Positions 22,065 through 31,168 of a stretch of DNA of 64,000 nt are shown piece by piece (position 1 is the stretch's first letter; every line of letters starts with the position of its first letter). The stretch is from Leclercia pneumoniae. Its GTDB lineage: Bacteria > Pseudomonadota > Gammaproteobacteria > Enterobacterales > Enterobacteriaceae. Location of the stretch: contig NZ_CP071383.1 of NCBI RefSeq assembly GCF_017348915.1, positions 930,001-994,000 of the forward strand, given 5' to 3'. Both the position numbers and the translations under genes were made by a program. The notes under the pieces were generated by a model, which did not search any database, had not been told where the DNA came from, and saw only the letters and a program-made list of their open reading frames with translations.

Positions 22065-23450
22065 ATGGCCGTCATCACCCTCTCATCTGTTCCCCAACCG
22101 ACCCTCTGGCACGATGTGCCATCTGTAACGCTAAGCGATGAAACTCTGCAGCAGCGCAAGGCGAAAGTCCTTAGCCGCATGGTACAGCAGGGGCTGGATA
22201 CGCTGGTTATCTATGCCGACAAAGAGCACGGCGGCAATTTTGAATATCTCACCGGGTTTATCCCGCGCTTTGAAGAGGCGCTCCTGATACTGCAACAGAC
22301 GGGGGAGGCGGCCCTGGTGCTGGGTAATGAAAACCTGAAGCTGGCGGCGCATGCCCGACTGGCGAACCGCGTTATCCATGCGCCGTGGTTTTCACTGCCA
22401 AACCAGCCGATGGATAATCAGCACTCCTTCCCGGAGTTGCTTCGTGAGGCGGGGCTCTCAGGCGCGAACACCGTTGGGCTGGCGGGCTGGAAGCTATTTA
22501 CTGGCGCGCGCGACGACAATTTGCAGATGTTCGATCTCCCCGCGTTTATTGTCGATGCCCTGCGTCTGGCGGCACCTCAGGCGCAGTTACGCAACGCAAC
22601 GGGGATCTTTATCTCGCCCGAGAGCGGCGCCCGCATCACCAATAATGCAAACGAACTGGCGCACTACGAATACGGTGCCAATCTCGCCTCTACGGCAATG
22701 CTCACGGCGCTGAATGCCATCGCGCCCGGCAAAACCGAGAAGCAGATCGGCGCGCTGCTGGCGGCAGAGGGGCAGGCCAATAACGTGGTGATGATTGCCG
22801 CCACTGGCGAGCGCTTTGCTGATGCCAGGCTCTATCCAGGGGACAAAATTATTCAGCGCGGCGATAAATTCTCGCTGACGACCGGTTATAAAGGCGGCTT
22901 AAGCAGCCGTGCGGCTTATGTGGTGGCAGATGAAAATGAGCTAACACCGGCGGTAGCAGACTACCTCGAGGTGGTCGCCAAACCCTATTTTAATGCGGTG
23001 GTCAGTTGGCTGCAGCACCTGCGTATCGGCCTGCGTGGCGGTGAGATGTATGACCTGGTCGAACGGGTGTTGCCGAAAGCAGACTACCACTGGCACCTTA
23101 ATCCGGGACATCTGGTGGCGGATGAGGAGTGGCTCTGCTCGCCCATTGGACCGAATTCGGCGGCAACATTACAAAGCGGCATGCTCCTGCAAATCGATAT
23201 CATTCCCTCCCGCGCGGGATATGCTGGCGCCAGCATTGAAGATACCGTGGCGCTGGCGGACGAGGCGCTTCGCCACGAGATTCAGACCGCCTGGCCTGCG
23301 CTCTGGCAGCGTATTTGTACGCGCCGGGCCTATATTCAGACGCAGCTGGGCATCAGGCTGCCCGAGCAGGTTTTACCGCTCTCTAATACCGTCGGTTATC
23401 TGCGCCCGTGGCTGCTAAATCAATCACTTGCCCTTATTTTTACTGAGTGA
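22065..23450 (+). CDS. M24 (pita-bread fold) protein with degenerate metal site
   Basis: A 461-residue protein with the two-domain layout of Xaa-Pro peptidases: an N-terminal creatinase-like domain (about residues 30-170) and a C-terminal M24 domain (about 195-410). Active M24 enzymes have five metal ligands, Asp, Asp, His, Glu, Glu. Here the first Asp position reads LTTG (Thr272), the second SSRAA (Ser280/281), the His is kept in NPGH (His349), the first Glu reads QIDII (Asp378) and the last Glu is kept in SIED (Glu392). Two ligands therefore look lost and one altered. It may be inactive as a peptidase or work without metal as creatinase does. It is followed by a VOC protein and a WYL regulator, where E. 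coli has yajD. Confidence 0.8.
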   Translation: MAVITLSSVPQPTLWHDVPSVTLSDETLQQRKAKVLSRMVQQGLDTLVIYADKEHGGNFEYLTGFIPRFEEALLILQQTGEAALVLGNENLKLAAHARLANRVIHAPWFSLPNQPMDNQHSFPELLREAGLSGANTVGLAGWKLFTGARDDNLQMFDLPAFIVDALRLAAPQAQLRNATGIFISPESGARITNNANELAHYEYGANLASTAMLTALNAIAPGKTEKQIGALLAAEGQANNVVMIAATGERFADARLYPGDKIIQRGDKFSLTTGYKGGLSSRAAYVVADENELTPAVADYLEVVAKPYFNAVVSWLQHLRIGLRGGEMYDLVERVLPKADYHWHLNPGHLVADEEWLCSPIGPNSAATLQSGMLLQIDIIPSRAGYAGASIEDTVALADEALRHEIQTAWPALWQRICTRRAYIQTQLGIRLPEQVLPLSNTVGYLRPWLLNQSLALIFTE

Positions 23451-23527
23451 GCCACTCTGCTGACAGTATGCTGTCAGGAGGCCAGGCGTACACTCCTTCT
23501 GAACTTACTCAACAGGCAGGAGGATGT

Positions 23528-23893
23528 ATGAATAACGTCATTAACTGGTTTGAGATTGCGGTTACGGATATGGAGCGGGCCATTGCCTTTTATGAGCCGG
23601 TGATGCAGGTCTCGCTAAAACGTGAAGCAATGGACTGCGCGGAACTGGCCGTGTTCCCGCACGATGATCCGGCCGTCGGCGGTGCGCTGGCAAAATTTGA
23701 CGGCATTGCGCCGTCGCAGCAGGGGGCGATTATCTATCTTCATACCTCAAACCTTGCGGCAACGCTCGATCGCGTGGCCTCAGCCGGGGGAGAATGTGTT
23801 TTCGGCCCGCTGGTCCTGCCGCGCGGCATTGGCACTATCGCGCTGTTTACGGACAGCGAAGGCAACCGGGTAGGGCTCCATCAGCCCGCCTGA
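23528..23893 (+). CDS. VOC (glyoxalase/dioxygenase fold) family protein
   Basis: A 121-residue single-domain protein. FEIAVTDMERAIAFYEPVM at residues 9-27 and the closing IALFTDSEGNRVGLHQ are the hallmark halves of the vicinal-oxygen-chelate fold. The typical E-x-H metal pattern is not clearly kept (the end reads DSEGNRVGLHQ), so the substrate and activity cannot be given. The start at ATG 23528 follows a strong AGGAGG; the longer frame from 23447 overlaps the previous gene and adds unlike residues. The WYL regulator follows after 22 bases, suggesting a two- or three-gene operon. Confidence 0.82.
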   Translation: MNNVINWFEIAVTDMERAIAFYEPVMQVSLKREAMDCAELAVFPHDDPAVGGALAKFDGIAPSQQGAIIYLHTSNLAATLDRVASAGGECVFGPLVLPRGIGTIALFTDSEGNRVGLHQPA

Positions 23894-23915
23894 TAACGAG
23901 TGAAGGTGAAAATCG

Positions 23916-24596
23916 ATGACCCGACGCGCTGACCGCCTGTTTCAGATCGTACAGATTCTGCGGGGCAGACGGCTGACCACCGCCGCGCTGCTTGCTGAAC
24001 GACTGGGCGTGTCGGCGCGCACGGTGTATCGCGATATCCGCGATCTGTCGCTGTCGGGCGTGCCGATAGAGGGCGAAGCCGGAAGTGGTTATCGACTGCT
24101 GTCGGGCTTTGATTTGCCGCCGTTGATGTTGACTAACCGCGAGTCCGAAGCGCTGATCGTTGCCATTCGCCTGCTCAAAACCTGGGGAGGTGAGTCGCTC
24201 TCAAAAGAACTGGAGTCGGCGCAGGAGAAAGTGCTCGCTATTTTGCCCGAAGAGAGCCGTCGCAAGGCCGAGCAGACCCGCATTTACGCGCCGGATATTG
24301 CCCTGCAACCCCATTCGAGAAGCGGCTTTGATGTCATTCATCAGGCGATATCGTCCCAGCAGGTGCTCGCGTTACATTATCGGGATGAGGCCGGGCAGCT
24401 CTCCTGGCGGGAGGTGCAGCCGTTAGGGCTGTTCTTCTGGGGAGAGCACTGGCTACTCGCAGCCTGGTGTGAGCGACGCAATGACTACCGCTGTTTTCGC
24501 CTCGACCGTTGCCTGACCATTACCCTGACCGGGCGACGCTTCAGCGAAAGTGTAGAACGTTCTCTGGCCGACTTTTTGCGTAAAGTGAAGCAATAA
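23916..24596 (+). CDS. HTH/WYL-domain transcriptional regulator (YafY-like)
   Basis: A 226-residue regulator. The N-terminal DeoR-like helix-turn-helix is visible as RRLTTAALLAERLGVSARTVYRDIRDLSLSGVPIEGE (residues about 18-55). A WYL-type ligand-binding domain follows (about 130-205; LALHYRDEAGQLSWREVQPLGLFFWGEHWLLAAWCERRNDYRCFRLDR). WYL regulators bind nucleotides, nucleic acid or other small ligands. Being downstream of the VOC and M24-like genes it probably controls this cassette, but this is inference. Confidence 0.85.
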   Translation: MTRRADRLFQIVQILRGRRLTTAALLAERLGVSARTVYRDIRDLSLSGVPIEGEAGSGYRLLSGFDLPPLMLTNRESEALIVAIRLLKTWGGESLSKELESAQEKVLAILPEESRRKAEQTRIYAPDIALQPHSRSGFDVIHQAISSQQVLALHYRDEAGQLSWREVQPLGLFFWGEHWLLAAWCERRNDYRCFRLDRCLTITLTGRRFSESVERSLADFLRKVKQ

Positions 24597-24597
24597 A

Positions 24598-24621
24598 AAA
24601 GCCAGCCCGGAGGCTGGCTTT
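24598..24621. terminator. Bidirectional terminator between the WYL regulator and tsx
   Basis: AAAGCCAGCC and GGCTGGCTTT make a 10-base stem with a CGGA loop, with A-rich and T-containing flanks on opposite sides. It serves the two converging genes. Confidence 0.88.
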
Positions 24622-24639
24622 CATACATTGAAGCGATGC

Positions 24640-25524
24640 TTAGAAGTTGTAACCGACAACCAGATAACCACCCCAGCCGGTAGTACGTGTGTTGAAGTTG
24701 CCATTGCCAAAGTTCAGCTCAGCATCGTCGTTCCACTGACCACCGTTGTGCCAGTAACGCGCAACAACAGAGTAATGCCAGTGATCGTAGTTCAGCGCCA
24801 GAATGTGGCTGGAGGCGATAGAGTCGTTGGTACGGGATTTATTGCCGTTCAGATCGTTGGCGCTGTCATCGCCTAAATCGGAACCCCAGTCAAAGTTGGT
24901 GAAGCCGATATAGCTCAGGTTACCGCCCCACAGCTGGGTAATCGGCACGAAGTATTTCACTTTGAAACGGTAGCCATCCCACTCGTTTTCGTTCGCAGCA
25001 CCGTAGTTCTGCCATTGGTATTTCGCGTACACGTTCAGGGAGAGGCTCATCGGCAGACCGGTATCGATGTCGGTACCCAGACCCATATACCAGGTGCTCT
25101 GGCGGCCATCTTTATTGCGACCCATGTCGTAGATGTAGTTGTTCGCGATGTACCACTCTTTGAATGGACCAAAGCTCAGATCGGTGCCGGTCAGCTTATC
25201 GATAGAGAAACGCGGCTCGATCTCCATGAACAGCGGAGAGCCGTGGTTCCAGATACCTTTCGCATTAGTGTTACCACCGAAGAATACCGGCGCATCCAGG
25301 TAACCATAGAAATCAAACCAGTCTTTTTTGGCAAACGCTTCGTATTCAAGGTAGGTATCGTTACGGATCTGAGGTCCGAAGCGGGTGTGGTAGCTACCGA
25401 CCACGTTTACGCTCTGGTGCCACCAGTCGGAGACATATTCAGGTTTATCGTTTTCCGCTGCGTTAACAGAGAAAGTGGTTGAGAGCGCCAGAACTGCGCC
25501 AGCTGCCAGTAATGTTTTTTTCAT
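24640..25524 (-). CDS. tsx: Nucleoside-specific outer membrane channel Tsx
   Basis: A 294-residue outer membrane beta-barrel that lets nucleosides and deoxynucleosides through; in E. coli it is also a phage T6 and colicin K receptor. A 22-residue signal peptide ([22 protein letters not shown], cleavage after SVNA) is followed by [33 protein letters not shown]. The protein ends in [10 protein letters not shown], the C-terminal Phe typical of Omp85-assembled barrels. It is monocistronic with a 263-base upstream region. Confidence 0.97.
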   Translation of the reverse strand: MKKTLLAAGAVLALSTTFSVNAAENDKPEYVSDWWHQSVNVVGSYHTRFGPQIRNDTYLEYEAFAKKDWFDFYGYLDAPVFFGGNTNAKGIWNHGSPLFMEIEPRFSIDKLTGTDLSFGPFKEWYIANNYIYDMGRNKDGRQSTWYMGLGTDIDTGLPMSLSLNVYAKYQWQNYGAANENEWDGYRFKVKYFVPITQLWGGNLSYIGFTNFDWGSDLGDDSANDLNGNKSRTNDSIASSHILALNYDHWHYSVVARYWHNGGQWNDDAELNFGNGNFNTRTTGWGGYLVVGYNF

Positions 25525-25633
25525 AATGATGCCACTGATTTGAAATCCCTTACGGGAGTGAAAAATGCGCGAATAGCGTTTCTAAATATTTCGTGTTTCT
25601 GCGAGCCTATTATAGGAATCCGTGCTCACAAAA

Positions 25634-25653
25634 ATATGTGTTGTTTCACATAT
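25634..25653. promoter_or_regulatory. Inverted repeat in the tsx control region
   Basis: ATATGTG and CACATAT are perfect 7-base inverted arms with a 6-base spacer, about 110-130 bases before the tsx start. They resemble the TGTGA/TCACA halves of a CRP site but are spaced two bases too close. E. coli tsx is controlled by CRP, CytR and DeoR, so a regulatory role is plausible. The rest of the gap (25525-25787) shows no gene. Confidence 0.4.
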
Positions 25654-25787
25654 CTCTCACATACGTAATCGATTGCGTTCACGTTTGCGTACTTTAAACG
25701 GAGCGGATTGTACTGGCAAACATTTATGTTGCCAATCTTTGCGGAATTTAAATGAAAGCGGAACGTGGTTACGTTCCGCTGAAGAGA

Positions 25788-26327
25788 TTACTGCGCGACG
25801 GGCTGGATATCGTGGATGCGGACAAAACCGAGCTGTTCTGGGGTAACGCCATTCAACTGCAGTGGGATATCCACATCGCTCGGGGCGAGTACGCTGGCCG
25901 GCGCATTAATCAGCTGGCTTTGCACATTCACCTCCTGGAAATTATCTGTGGTGCCCTGGATCTGGCCCCACTCCACGGTGCCGCTGAAAGCGGGTAAGGG
26001 ATCGTTAGACTCGCCCTGAATGCGCAGCGTCGCACGGGTACCGTCAGCATTGGGCGCCACGTCGACCAACGACATTCGCAGCGTGCCGATCTGGCTTTTC
26101 AGCCGCGCCGGAGTGTTAGCGCCCGGTAGCAGATAAACACCGCTGGTCGATTTCACATTCAGCGCGTTCTGCTGGGTGATCTTTACGGTTTCTTGGTTGA
26201 GCTCGCTCATGGTTTGGTTTAGCGCGCTCACGCTCTGGTTCATCTGGCGAACTTCGCTTTGCTGTGCACAGGCGCTAAGGCTAAAGAGGCTCCCCACCAG
26301 GAGAATTTTCAGGTAACGTCTTGTCAT
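25788..26327 (-). CDS. yajI: Lipoprotein YajI
   Basis: A 179-residue predicted lipoprotein. The start at ATG 26327 gives MTRRYLKILLVGSLFSLSACAQQ, a short signal peptide with lipobox LSAC (Cys20); the longer frame adds 15 residues before a normal signal and is unlikely. After the lipid-anchored Cys comes a coiled-coil-like heptad stretch (VRQMNQSVSALNQTMSELNQETVKITQQ). It matches E. coli YajI in position and length. Function is unknown. Confidence 0.85.
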   Translation of the reverse strand: MTRRYLKILLVGSLFSLSACAQQSEVRQMNQSVSALNQTMSELNQETVKITQQNALNVKSTSGVYLLPGANTPARLKSQIGTLRMSLVDVAPNADGTRATLRIQGESNDPLPAFSGTVEWGQIQGTTDNFQEVNVQSQLINAPASVLAPSDVDIPLQLNGVTPEQLGFVRIHDIQPVAQ

Positions 26328-26444
26328 TGCGTTTAATTCCTTGAAATAACGGATGGTGATAAGCGTAGCCAACGAAGCAAGGCAGGGTATAGATCCATTA
26401 TCTCAAAAACGCTCTTCCTTTGTTGTCAGCCCAGTTCAGGGTAA

Positions 26445-26930
<486 letters not shown>

Positions 26931-26934
26931 GCCC

Positions 26935-28038
26935 ATGCAGGATGAAATGTACATGGCGCGAGCCTTAAAGCTGGCGCAGCGCGGACGTTTTACTACCCAT
27001 CCCAATCCCAACGTTGGCTGTGTAATTGTGAAAGAGGGCGAAATCGTCGGAGAAGGTTTTCACTTTCGCGCCGGCGAGCCGCATGCCGAAGTACACGCCC
27101 TGCGGATGGCCGGCGAGAAGGCGCGTGGGGCGACGGCTTACGTGACGCTTGAGCCTTGCAGCCATCATGGGCGCACGCCACCCTGCTGTGAAGCGCTGAT
27201 TAACGCAGGGGTGACGCGCGTGGTGGCAGCGATGCAGGATCCTAATCCGCAGGTAGCCGGCCGTGGATTGTTCCGCCTGCAGCAGGAAGGGATTGAGGTG
27301 AGTCATGGCCTGATGATGCAGGAAGCCGAAGCCATTAATAAAGGTTTCCTGAAGCGCATGCGGACGGGCTTTCCCTTTATTCAGTTAAAGCTCGGCGCCT
27401 CCCTTGATGGCCGTACGGCGATGGCCAACGGCGAGAGCCAGTGGATCACTTCTGCGCAATCAAGGCGCGATGTGCAACGTCTGCGCGCGCAAAGCCATGC
27501 TATTCTCACCACCAGTGACACCGTGCTGGCGGATAACCCGTCAATGACCGTGCGCTGGGACGAACTTTCTGCCGATACGCAGTCCTGCTATTCCCAGGAT
27601 GACCTGCGTCAGCCGCTTCGCATCGTGCTGGACCGCCAAAACCGCGTCACGCCAGAGCATCGTATTGTCCAGCAACCAGGTGAAACGCTTTTTGTCCGCA
27701 CCGGGGAAGATAGCCGCACATGGCCGGAGGGCGTTCGAACGCTGATTGTACCCGAGCATAATGGCCACCTCGATCTGGTGGTACTTATGATGCAGCTTGG
27801 CAGACAGCAGGTGAACAGCATCTGGGTTGAAGCAGGGCCGACCCTTGCTGGGGCGCTACTGCAGGCGGGGCTGGTGGATGAACTCATTGTTTACGTTGCC
27901 CCTAAACTGTTAGGCAACGACGCGCGTGGTCTGTTTGTCCTGCCGGGCCTTGAAAAACTGGCCGATGCACCGCAGCTTAAGTTCAGCGAGATACGCCCGG
28001 TTGGACCCGATATTTGCCTGCATTTAATTCCCGCGTAA
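26935..28038 (+). CDS. ribD: Bifunctional riboflavin deaminase/reductase RibD
   Basis: A 367-residue enzyme for two successive steps of riboflavin synthesis: deamination of the pyrimidine intermediate and NADPH-dependent reduction of its ribose. The zinc deaminase site is HAE (EPHAEVHAL) with PCSHHGRTPPCC near residues 75-90; the reductase domain runs from about residue 145 (FIQLKLGASLDGRTAM). ATG 26935 gives the family N-terminus MQDEMYMARALKLAQRG; the in-frame start at 26899 lies inside nrdR. Confidence 0.97.
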   Translation: MQDEMYMARALKLAQRGRFTTHPNPNVGCVIVKEGEIVGEGFHFRAGEPHAEVHALRMAGEKARGATAYVTLEPCSHHGRTPPCCEALINAGVTRVVAAMQDPNPQVAGRGLFRLQQEGIEVSHGLMMQEAEAINKGFLKRMRTGFPFIQLKLGASLDGRTAMANGESQWITSAQSRRDVQRLRAQSHAILTTSDTVLADNPSMTVRWDELSADTQSCYSQDDLRQPLRIVLDRQNRVTPEHRIVQQPGETLFVRTGEDSRTWPEGVRTLIVPEHNGHLDLVVLMMQLGRQQVNSIWVEAGPTLAGALLQAGLVDELIVYVAPKLLGNDARGLFVLPGLEKLADAPQLKFSEIRPVGPDICLHLIPA

Positions 28039-28125
28039 GGCTTACTGAAATAGGGAAGCAGTACGCAAATTATTATGATAAAATCCGCCCCCCTGCGGGG
28101 CCAAATGAACCCGTTAAGGAAGAGT

Positions 28126-28596
28126 ATGAACATTATTGAAGCCGCTGTTGCTACCCCGGACGCTCGCGTCGCCATCACCATTGCGCGTTTTAACAACTTC
28201 ATCAACGACAGCCTGTTGGAAGGTGCGGTAGACGCACTGAAACGTATCGGTCAGGTGAAAGACGAAAATATTACCGTTGTCTGGGTTCCAGGCGCTTATG
28301 AACTGCCGCTGGCAGCAGGCGCGCTGGCGAAAACCGGCAAGTATGATGCGGTAATTGCGCTGGGTACGGTTATTCGTGGCGGTACCGCGCACTTTGAATA
28401 TGTAGCAGGCGGTGCCAGCAATGGTCTGCTGCACGTTGCGCAGGATGCTGAAATTCCTGTCGCGTTTGGCGTGCTCACCACTGAAAGTATTGAACAAGCT
28501 ATCGAACGCGCTGGCACCAAAGCCGGTAACAAAGGTGCAGAAGCTGCACTGACCGCGCTTGAAATGATTAATGTATTGAAAGCCATCAAGGCCTGA
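28126..28596 (+). CDS. ribE: 6,7-dimethyl-8-ribityllumazine synthase
   Basis: A 156-residue enzyme (ribE in E. coli, also ribH) condensing the RibD product with dihydroxybutanone phosphate. It forms a 60-subunit capsid in many bacteria. Substrate-binding stretches [16 protein letters not shown] and [15 protein letters not shown] are all present. ATG 28126 is preceded by AAGGAAGAGT; an in-frame start at 28075 would add 17 unlike residues. nusB follows after 19 bases. Confidence 0.97.
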   Translation: MNIIEAAVATPDARVAITIARFNNFINDSLLEGAVDALKRIGQVKDENITVVWVPGAYELPLAAGALAKTGKYDAVIALGTVIRGGTAHFEYVAGGASNGLLHVAQDAEIPVAFGVLTTESIEQAIERAGTKAGNKGAEAALTALEMINVLKAIKA

Positions 28597-28615
28597 TTTT
28601 TGTAAGGGGAATTCC

Positions 28616-29035
28616 GTGAAACCTGCTGCTCGTCGCCGCGCCCGTGAATGTGCCGTCCAGGCACTTTACTCCTGGCAGTTGTCCCAGAACGACATCGCTG
28701 ATGTTGAATACCAGTTCCTGGCGGAACAAGACGTCAAAGGCGTTGATGTCCTGTACTTCCGTGAACTGCTGTCGGGAGTGGCGACTAATAGCGCGTATCT
28801 CGACGGACTGATGAAGCCATACCTGTCCCGTCTGCTCGAAGAGCTGGGCCAGGTTGAAAAAGCCGTACTGCGTATCGCCCTGTTCGAACTGTCTAAACGT
28901 GACGATGTGCCGTACAAAGTGGCCATCAACGAAGCGATCGAACTGGCGAAAACCTTCGGTGCTGAAGACAGCCATAAATTCGTCAATGGCGTGCTGGATA
29001 AAGCCGCTCCTGCGATCCGTCCCCACAAAAAGTGA
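28616..29035 (+). CDS. nusB: Transcription antitermination factor NusB
   Basis: A 139-residue all-helical RNA-binding protein that with S10 binds boxA RNA in rRNA operon and lambda-type antitermination complexes. The arginine-rich N-terminus [22 protein letters not shown] is the RNA-binding segment, and [27 protein letters not shown] the conserved core. It starts with GTG at 28616 behind TAAGGGGAATTCC. A terminator-like hairpin lies before thiL. Confidence 0.97.
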   Translation: MKPAARRRARECAVQALYSWQLSQNDIADVEYQFLAEQDVKGVDVLYFRELLSGVATNSAYLDGLMKPYLSRLLEELGQVEKAVLRIALFELSKRDDVPYKVAINEAIELAKTFGAEDSHKFVNGVLDKAAPAIRPHKK

Positions 29036-29040
29036 TCCGC

Positions 29041-29092
29041 AAACCGGAGTACTGTGCTGCCTTCGTGCGGTGTAGTCTCCGGTTTTTTCTTT
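29041..29092 (+). terminator. Terminator between nusB and thiL
   Basis: AAACCGGAG and CTCCGGTTT form a 9-base outer stem with a roughly 25-base partly pairing interior, then a T-rich run. It would end or attenuate transcription leaving nusB before thiL. Confidence 0.75.
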
Positions 29093-29111
29093 TCTTAGCG
29101 AGGCATAACGT

Positions 29112-30086
29112 ATGGCATGCGGCGAATTCTCCCTGATTGCCCGTTATTTTGACCGCGTCAGATCTTCTCGTCGTGATGTTGAAACCGGCATCGGTGACGA
29201 CTGCGCACTGCTCAATATTCCGGGAAAACAGACGCTGGCCATCAGCACCGATACGCTGGTGTGTGGCAACCATTTTCTGGCGGACATCGATCCTGCCGAT
29301 CTGGCGTACAAAGCGCTGGCGGTGAACGTCAGCGATCTGGCGGCGATGGGGGCCGACCCGGCGTGGTTAACGCTGGCGCTCACCCTGCCGAAGGTAGATG
29401 AAGCGTGGCTGGAAACGTTCAGCGATGCCCTTTTCGAGCAGCTTAACTACTACGATATGCAGCTGATTGGCGGCGATACCACAGCGGGCCCGCTGTCGAT
29501 GACGCTGGCGATCCACGGCTATGTCCCGGCTGGACGGGCTCTGAAGCGCTCAGGCGCGAAGCCGGGAGACTGGATCTATGTGACCGGAACCCCTGGCGAC
29601 AGTGCGGCCGGGCTGGCGATTTTACAAGATCGACTGGTGGTCGAAGAGGCTGCTGATGCCGACTACCTGATAAAGCGTCATCTGCGTCCGACGCCACGTA
29701 TTCTTCATGGGCAGGCGCTACGGGATCGTGCCAGCGCGGCAATCGATCTCTCTGATGGCTTGATTTCCGATCTTGGCCACATACTTAAGGCCAGCGGCGT
29801 AGGAGCGCGTGTCGATCTCGATACCTTCCCGCTTTCGGCGCCGCTGCGCCGCCATGCTGAGCCTGAACAGGCTCTACGCTGGGCGCTCTCGGGGGGTGAA
29901 GACTACGAGCTGTGTTTCACCGTGCCTGAACTGAATCGCGGTACGCTGGACGTAGCGCTTGGCCATCTGGGCGTTCCATTTACCTGTATCGGCCAGATCC
30001 TGCCGGAAAGCGAAGGGATGCAGTTTTTGCGTGACGGAGAACCTGTCACGCTGGACTGGAAAGGCTACGATCACTTCGCGCAGTAA
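29112..30086 (+). CDS. thiL: Thiamine-monophosphate kinase ThiL
   Basis: A 324-residue enzyme that phosphorylates thiamine monophosphate to the active cofactor. Family motifs are FSLIARYF at the N-terminus, [35 protein letters not shown] and [11 protein letters not shown]. In E. coli the last codons of thiL contain the start of pgpA in an overlapping frame. Here the end reads GYDHFAQ with no ATG in that place and no following pgpA; a palindrome and yajO follow within 40 bases. Confidence 0.96.
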   Translation: MACGEFSLIARYFDRVRSSRRDVETGIGDDCALLNIPGKQTLAISTDTLVCGNHFLADIDPADLAYKALAVNVSDLAAMGADPAWLTLALTLPKVDEAWLETFSDALFEQLNYYDMQLIGGDTTAGPLSMTLAIHGYVPAGRALKRSGAKPGDWIYVTGTPGDSAAGLAILQDRLVVEEAADADYLIKRHLRPTPRILHGQALRDRASAAIDLSDGLISDLGHILKASGVGARVDLDTFPLSAPLRRHAEPEQALRWALSGGEDYELCFTVPELNRGTLDVALGHLGVPFTCIGQILPESEGMQFLRDGEPVTLDWKGYDHFAQ

Positions 30087-30096
30087 ATAGTGTGTC

Positions 30097-30119
30097 CCCT
30101 CTCCTTGCGGGAGAGGGGG
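30097..30119. repeat. CCCCTCTCC-type palindrome between thiL and yajO
   Basis: Arms CCCCTCTCC and GGAGAGGGG (9 bases) flank TTGCG, continuing as GGTTCGGGGTT. The sequence is close to the palindrome at 1357-1380. It occupies the place of the missing pgpA and may also act as a hairpin ending both convergent genes; no clear U-run follows on the thiL side. Confidence 0.65.
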
Positions 30120-30126
30120 TTCGGGG

Positions 30127-31101
30127 TTATTTAAACCCCACGACCGGATGATGCTGATAGGGCGTCTCGAGTTCGGCGATCTGCTCCGGCGTAAGTGTTA
30201 GCTCAACCGCACGCAGCAACTCATCCAGCTGATCCTCGCGTGAAGCACCAATAATCGGTGCCGCTACCCCACGTTTACTCAGCAACCATGCCAGCGCCAC
30301 CTGCGCGCGGGTTGCATGGGTCTCTTCTGCAATGGCGGCCAGACGTTCGGCGATCTGCGCATCGTTGGCGTCACTTTCTGAATAGAGGGTTTTGCCAAAC
30401 TCATCCGAAACCGAGCGGGCCGTAGTCTCGCCCCAGGGACGAGTTAACCTGCCGCGCGCCAGCGGGCTCCAGGGGATCACCGCAACGCCTTCCTGATAGC
30501 AGAGCGGCAGCATCTCGCGCTCCTCTTCCCGATAGATGAGGTTATAGTGATTCTGCATTGTCACGAAGCGCGCCCAGCCATGTTGTGCCTGTAAATCCAG
30601 CGCCTGGGCAAACTGCGAAGCGTGCATGGAGGATGCGCCGATAAAACGTGCTTTCCCGGCTTTAACCACGTCGTTCAGCGCTTCGAGCGTCTCTTCGATA
30701 GGGGTGTTGTAATCCCAGCGATGGATTTGCAGCAGATCCACATAATCCATATTCAGCCGACGCAGGCTGTCGTCAATCGATCGCAGAATCTGTGCGCGGG
30801 AGAGCCCTTCCGGCAGGTCGCCTACCTGATGGTAAACCTTAGTGGCGACAACCACCTCGTCCCGACGTGCAAAGTCGCGCAGGGCGCGACCGACAATCTC
30901 TTCGCTGCTGCCGTCGGAATAGCTGTTTGCGGTATCAAAAAAGGTAATGCCGCCATCAAGGGCGTGCTTGATGAGCAGGCGACTGCTCTCTTCCGGCAGC
31001 GTCCAGGCGTGTTTACCCCGATCCGGCTCGCCAAATGTCATACAACCCAGACAAAGACGGGAAACCTTAAGGTCTGTTTTTCCTAATGTTGTATATTGCA
31101 C
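30127..31101 (-). CDS. yajO: Aldo/keto reductase YajO
   Basis: A 324-residue NADPH-dependent oxidoreductase with the AKR TIM barrel. The catalytic tetrad is visible: Asp in FFDTANSYSDGSSEE with its Tyr, Lys in VVATKVYH and His in LLQIHRWDYNT. In E. coli YajO has been linked to ribose 5-phosphate to 1-deoxyxylulose conversion and lies downstream of dxs, as here (68 bases). This context supports a role near the DXP pathway, but the physiological substrate is not fixed by sequence. Confidence 0.93.
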   Translation of the reverse strand: MQYTTLGKTDLKVSRLCLGCMTFGEPDRGKHAWTLPEESSRLLIKHALDGGITFFDTANSYSDGSSEEIVGRALRDFARRDEVVVATKVYHQVGDLPEGLSRAQILRSIDDSLRRLNMDYVDLLQIHRWDYNTPIEETLEALNDVVKAGKARFIGASSMHASQFAQALDLQAQHGWARFVTMQNHYNLIYREEEREMLPLCYQEGVAVIPWSPLARGRLTRPWGETTARSVSDEFGKTLYSESDANDAQIAERLAAIAEETHATRAQVALAWLLSKRGVAAPIIGASREDQLDELLRAVELTLTPEQIAELETPYQHHPVVGFK

Positions 31102-31168
31102 GGTTCCACTCCTGCTGTTTTAAACATGAGGTTTAAGCATAGCAGGAGCGGAAAGGGGAGAGATGGGG

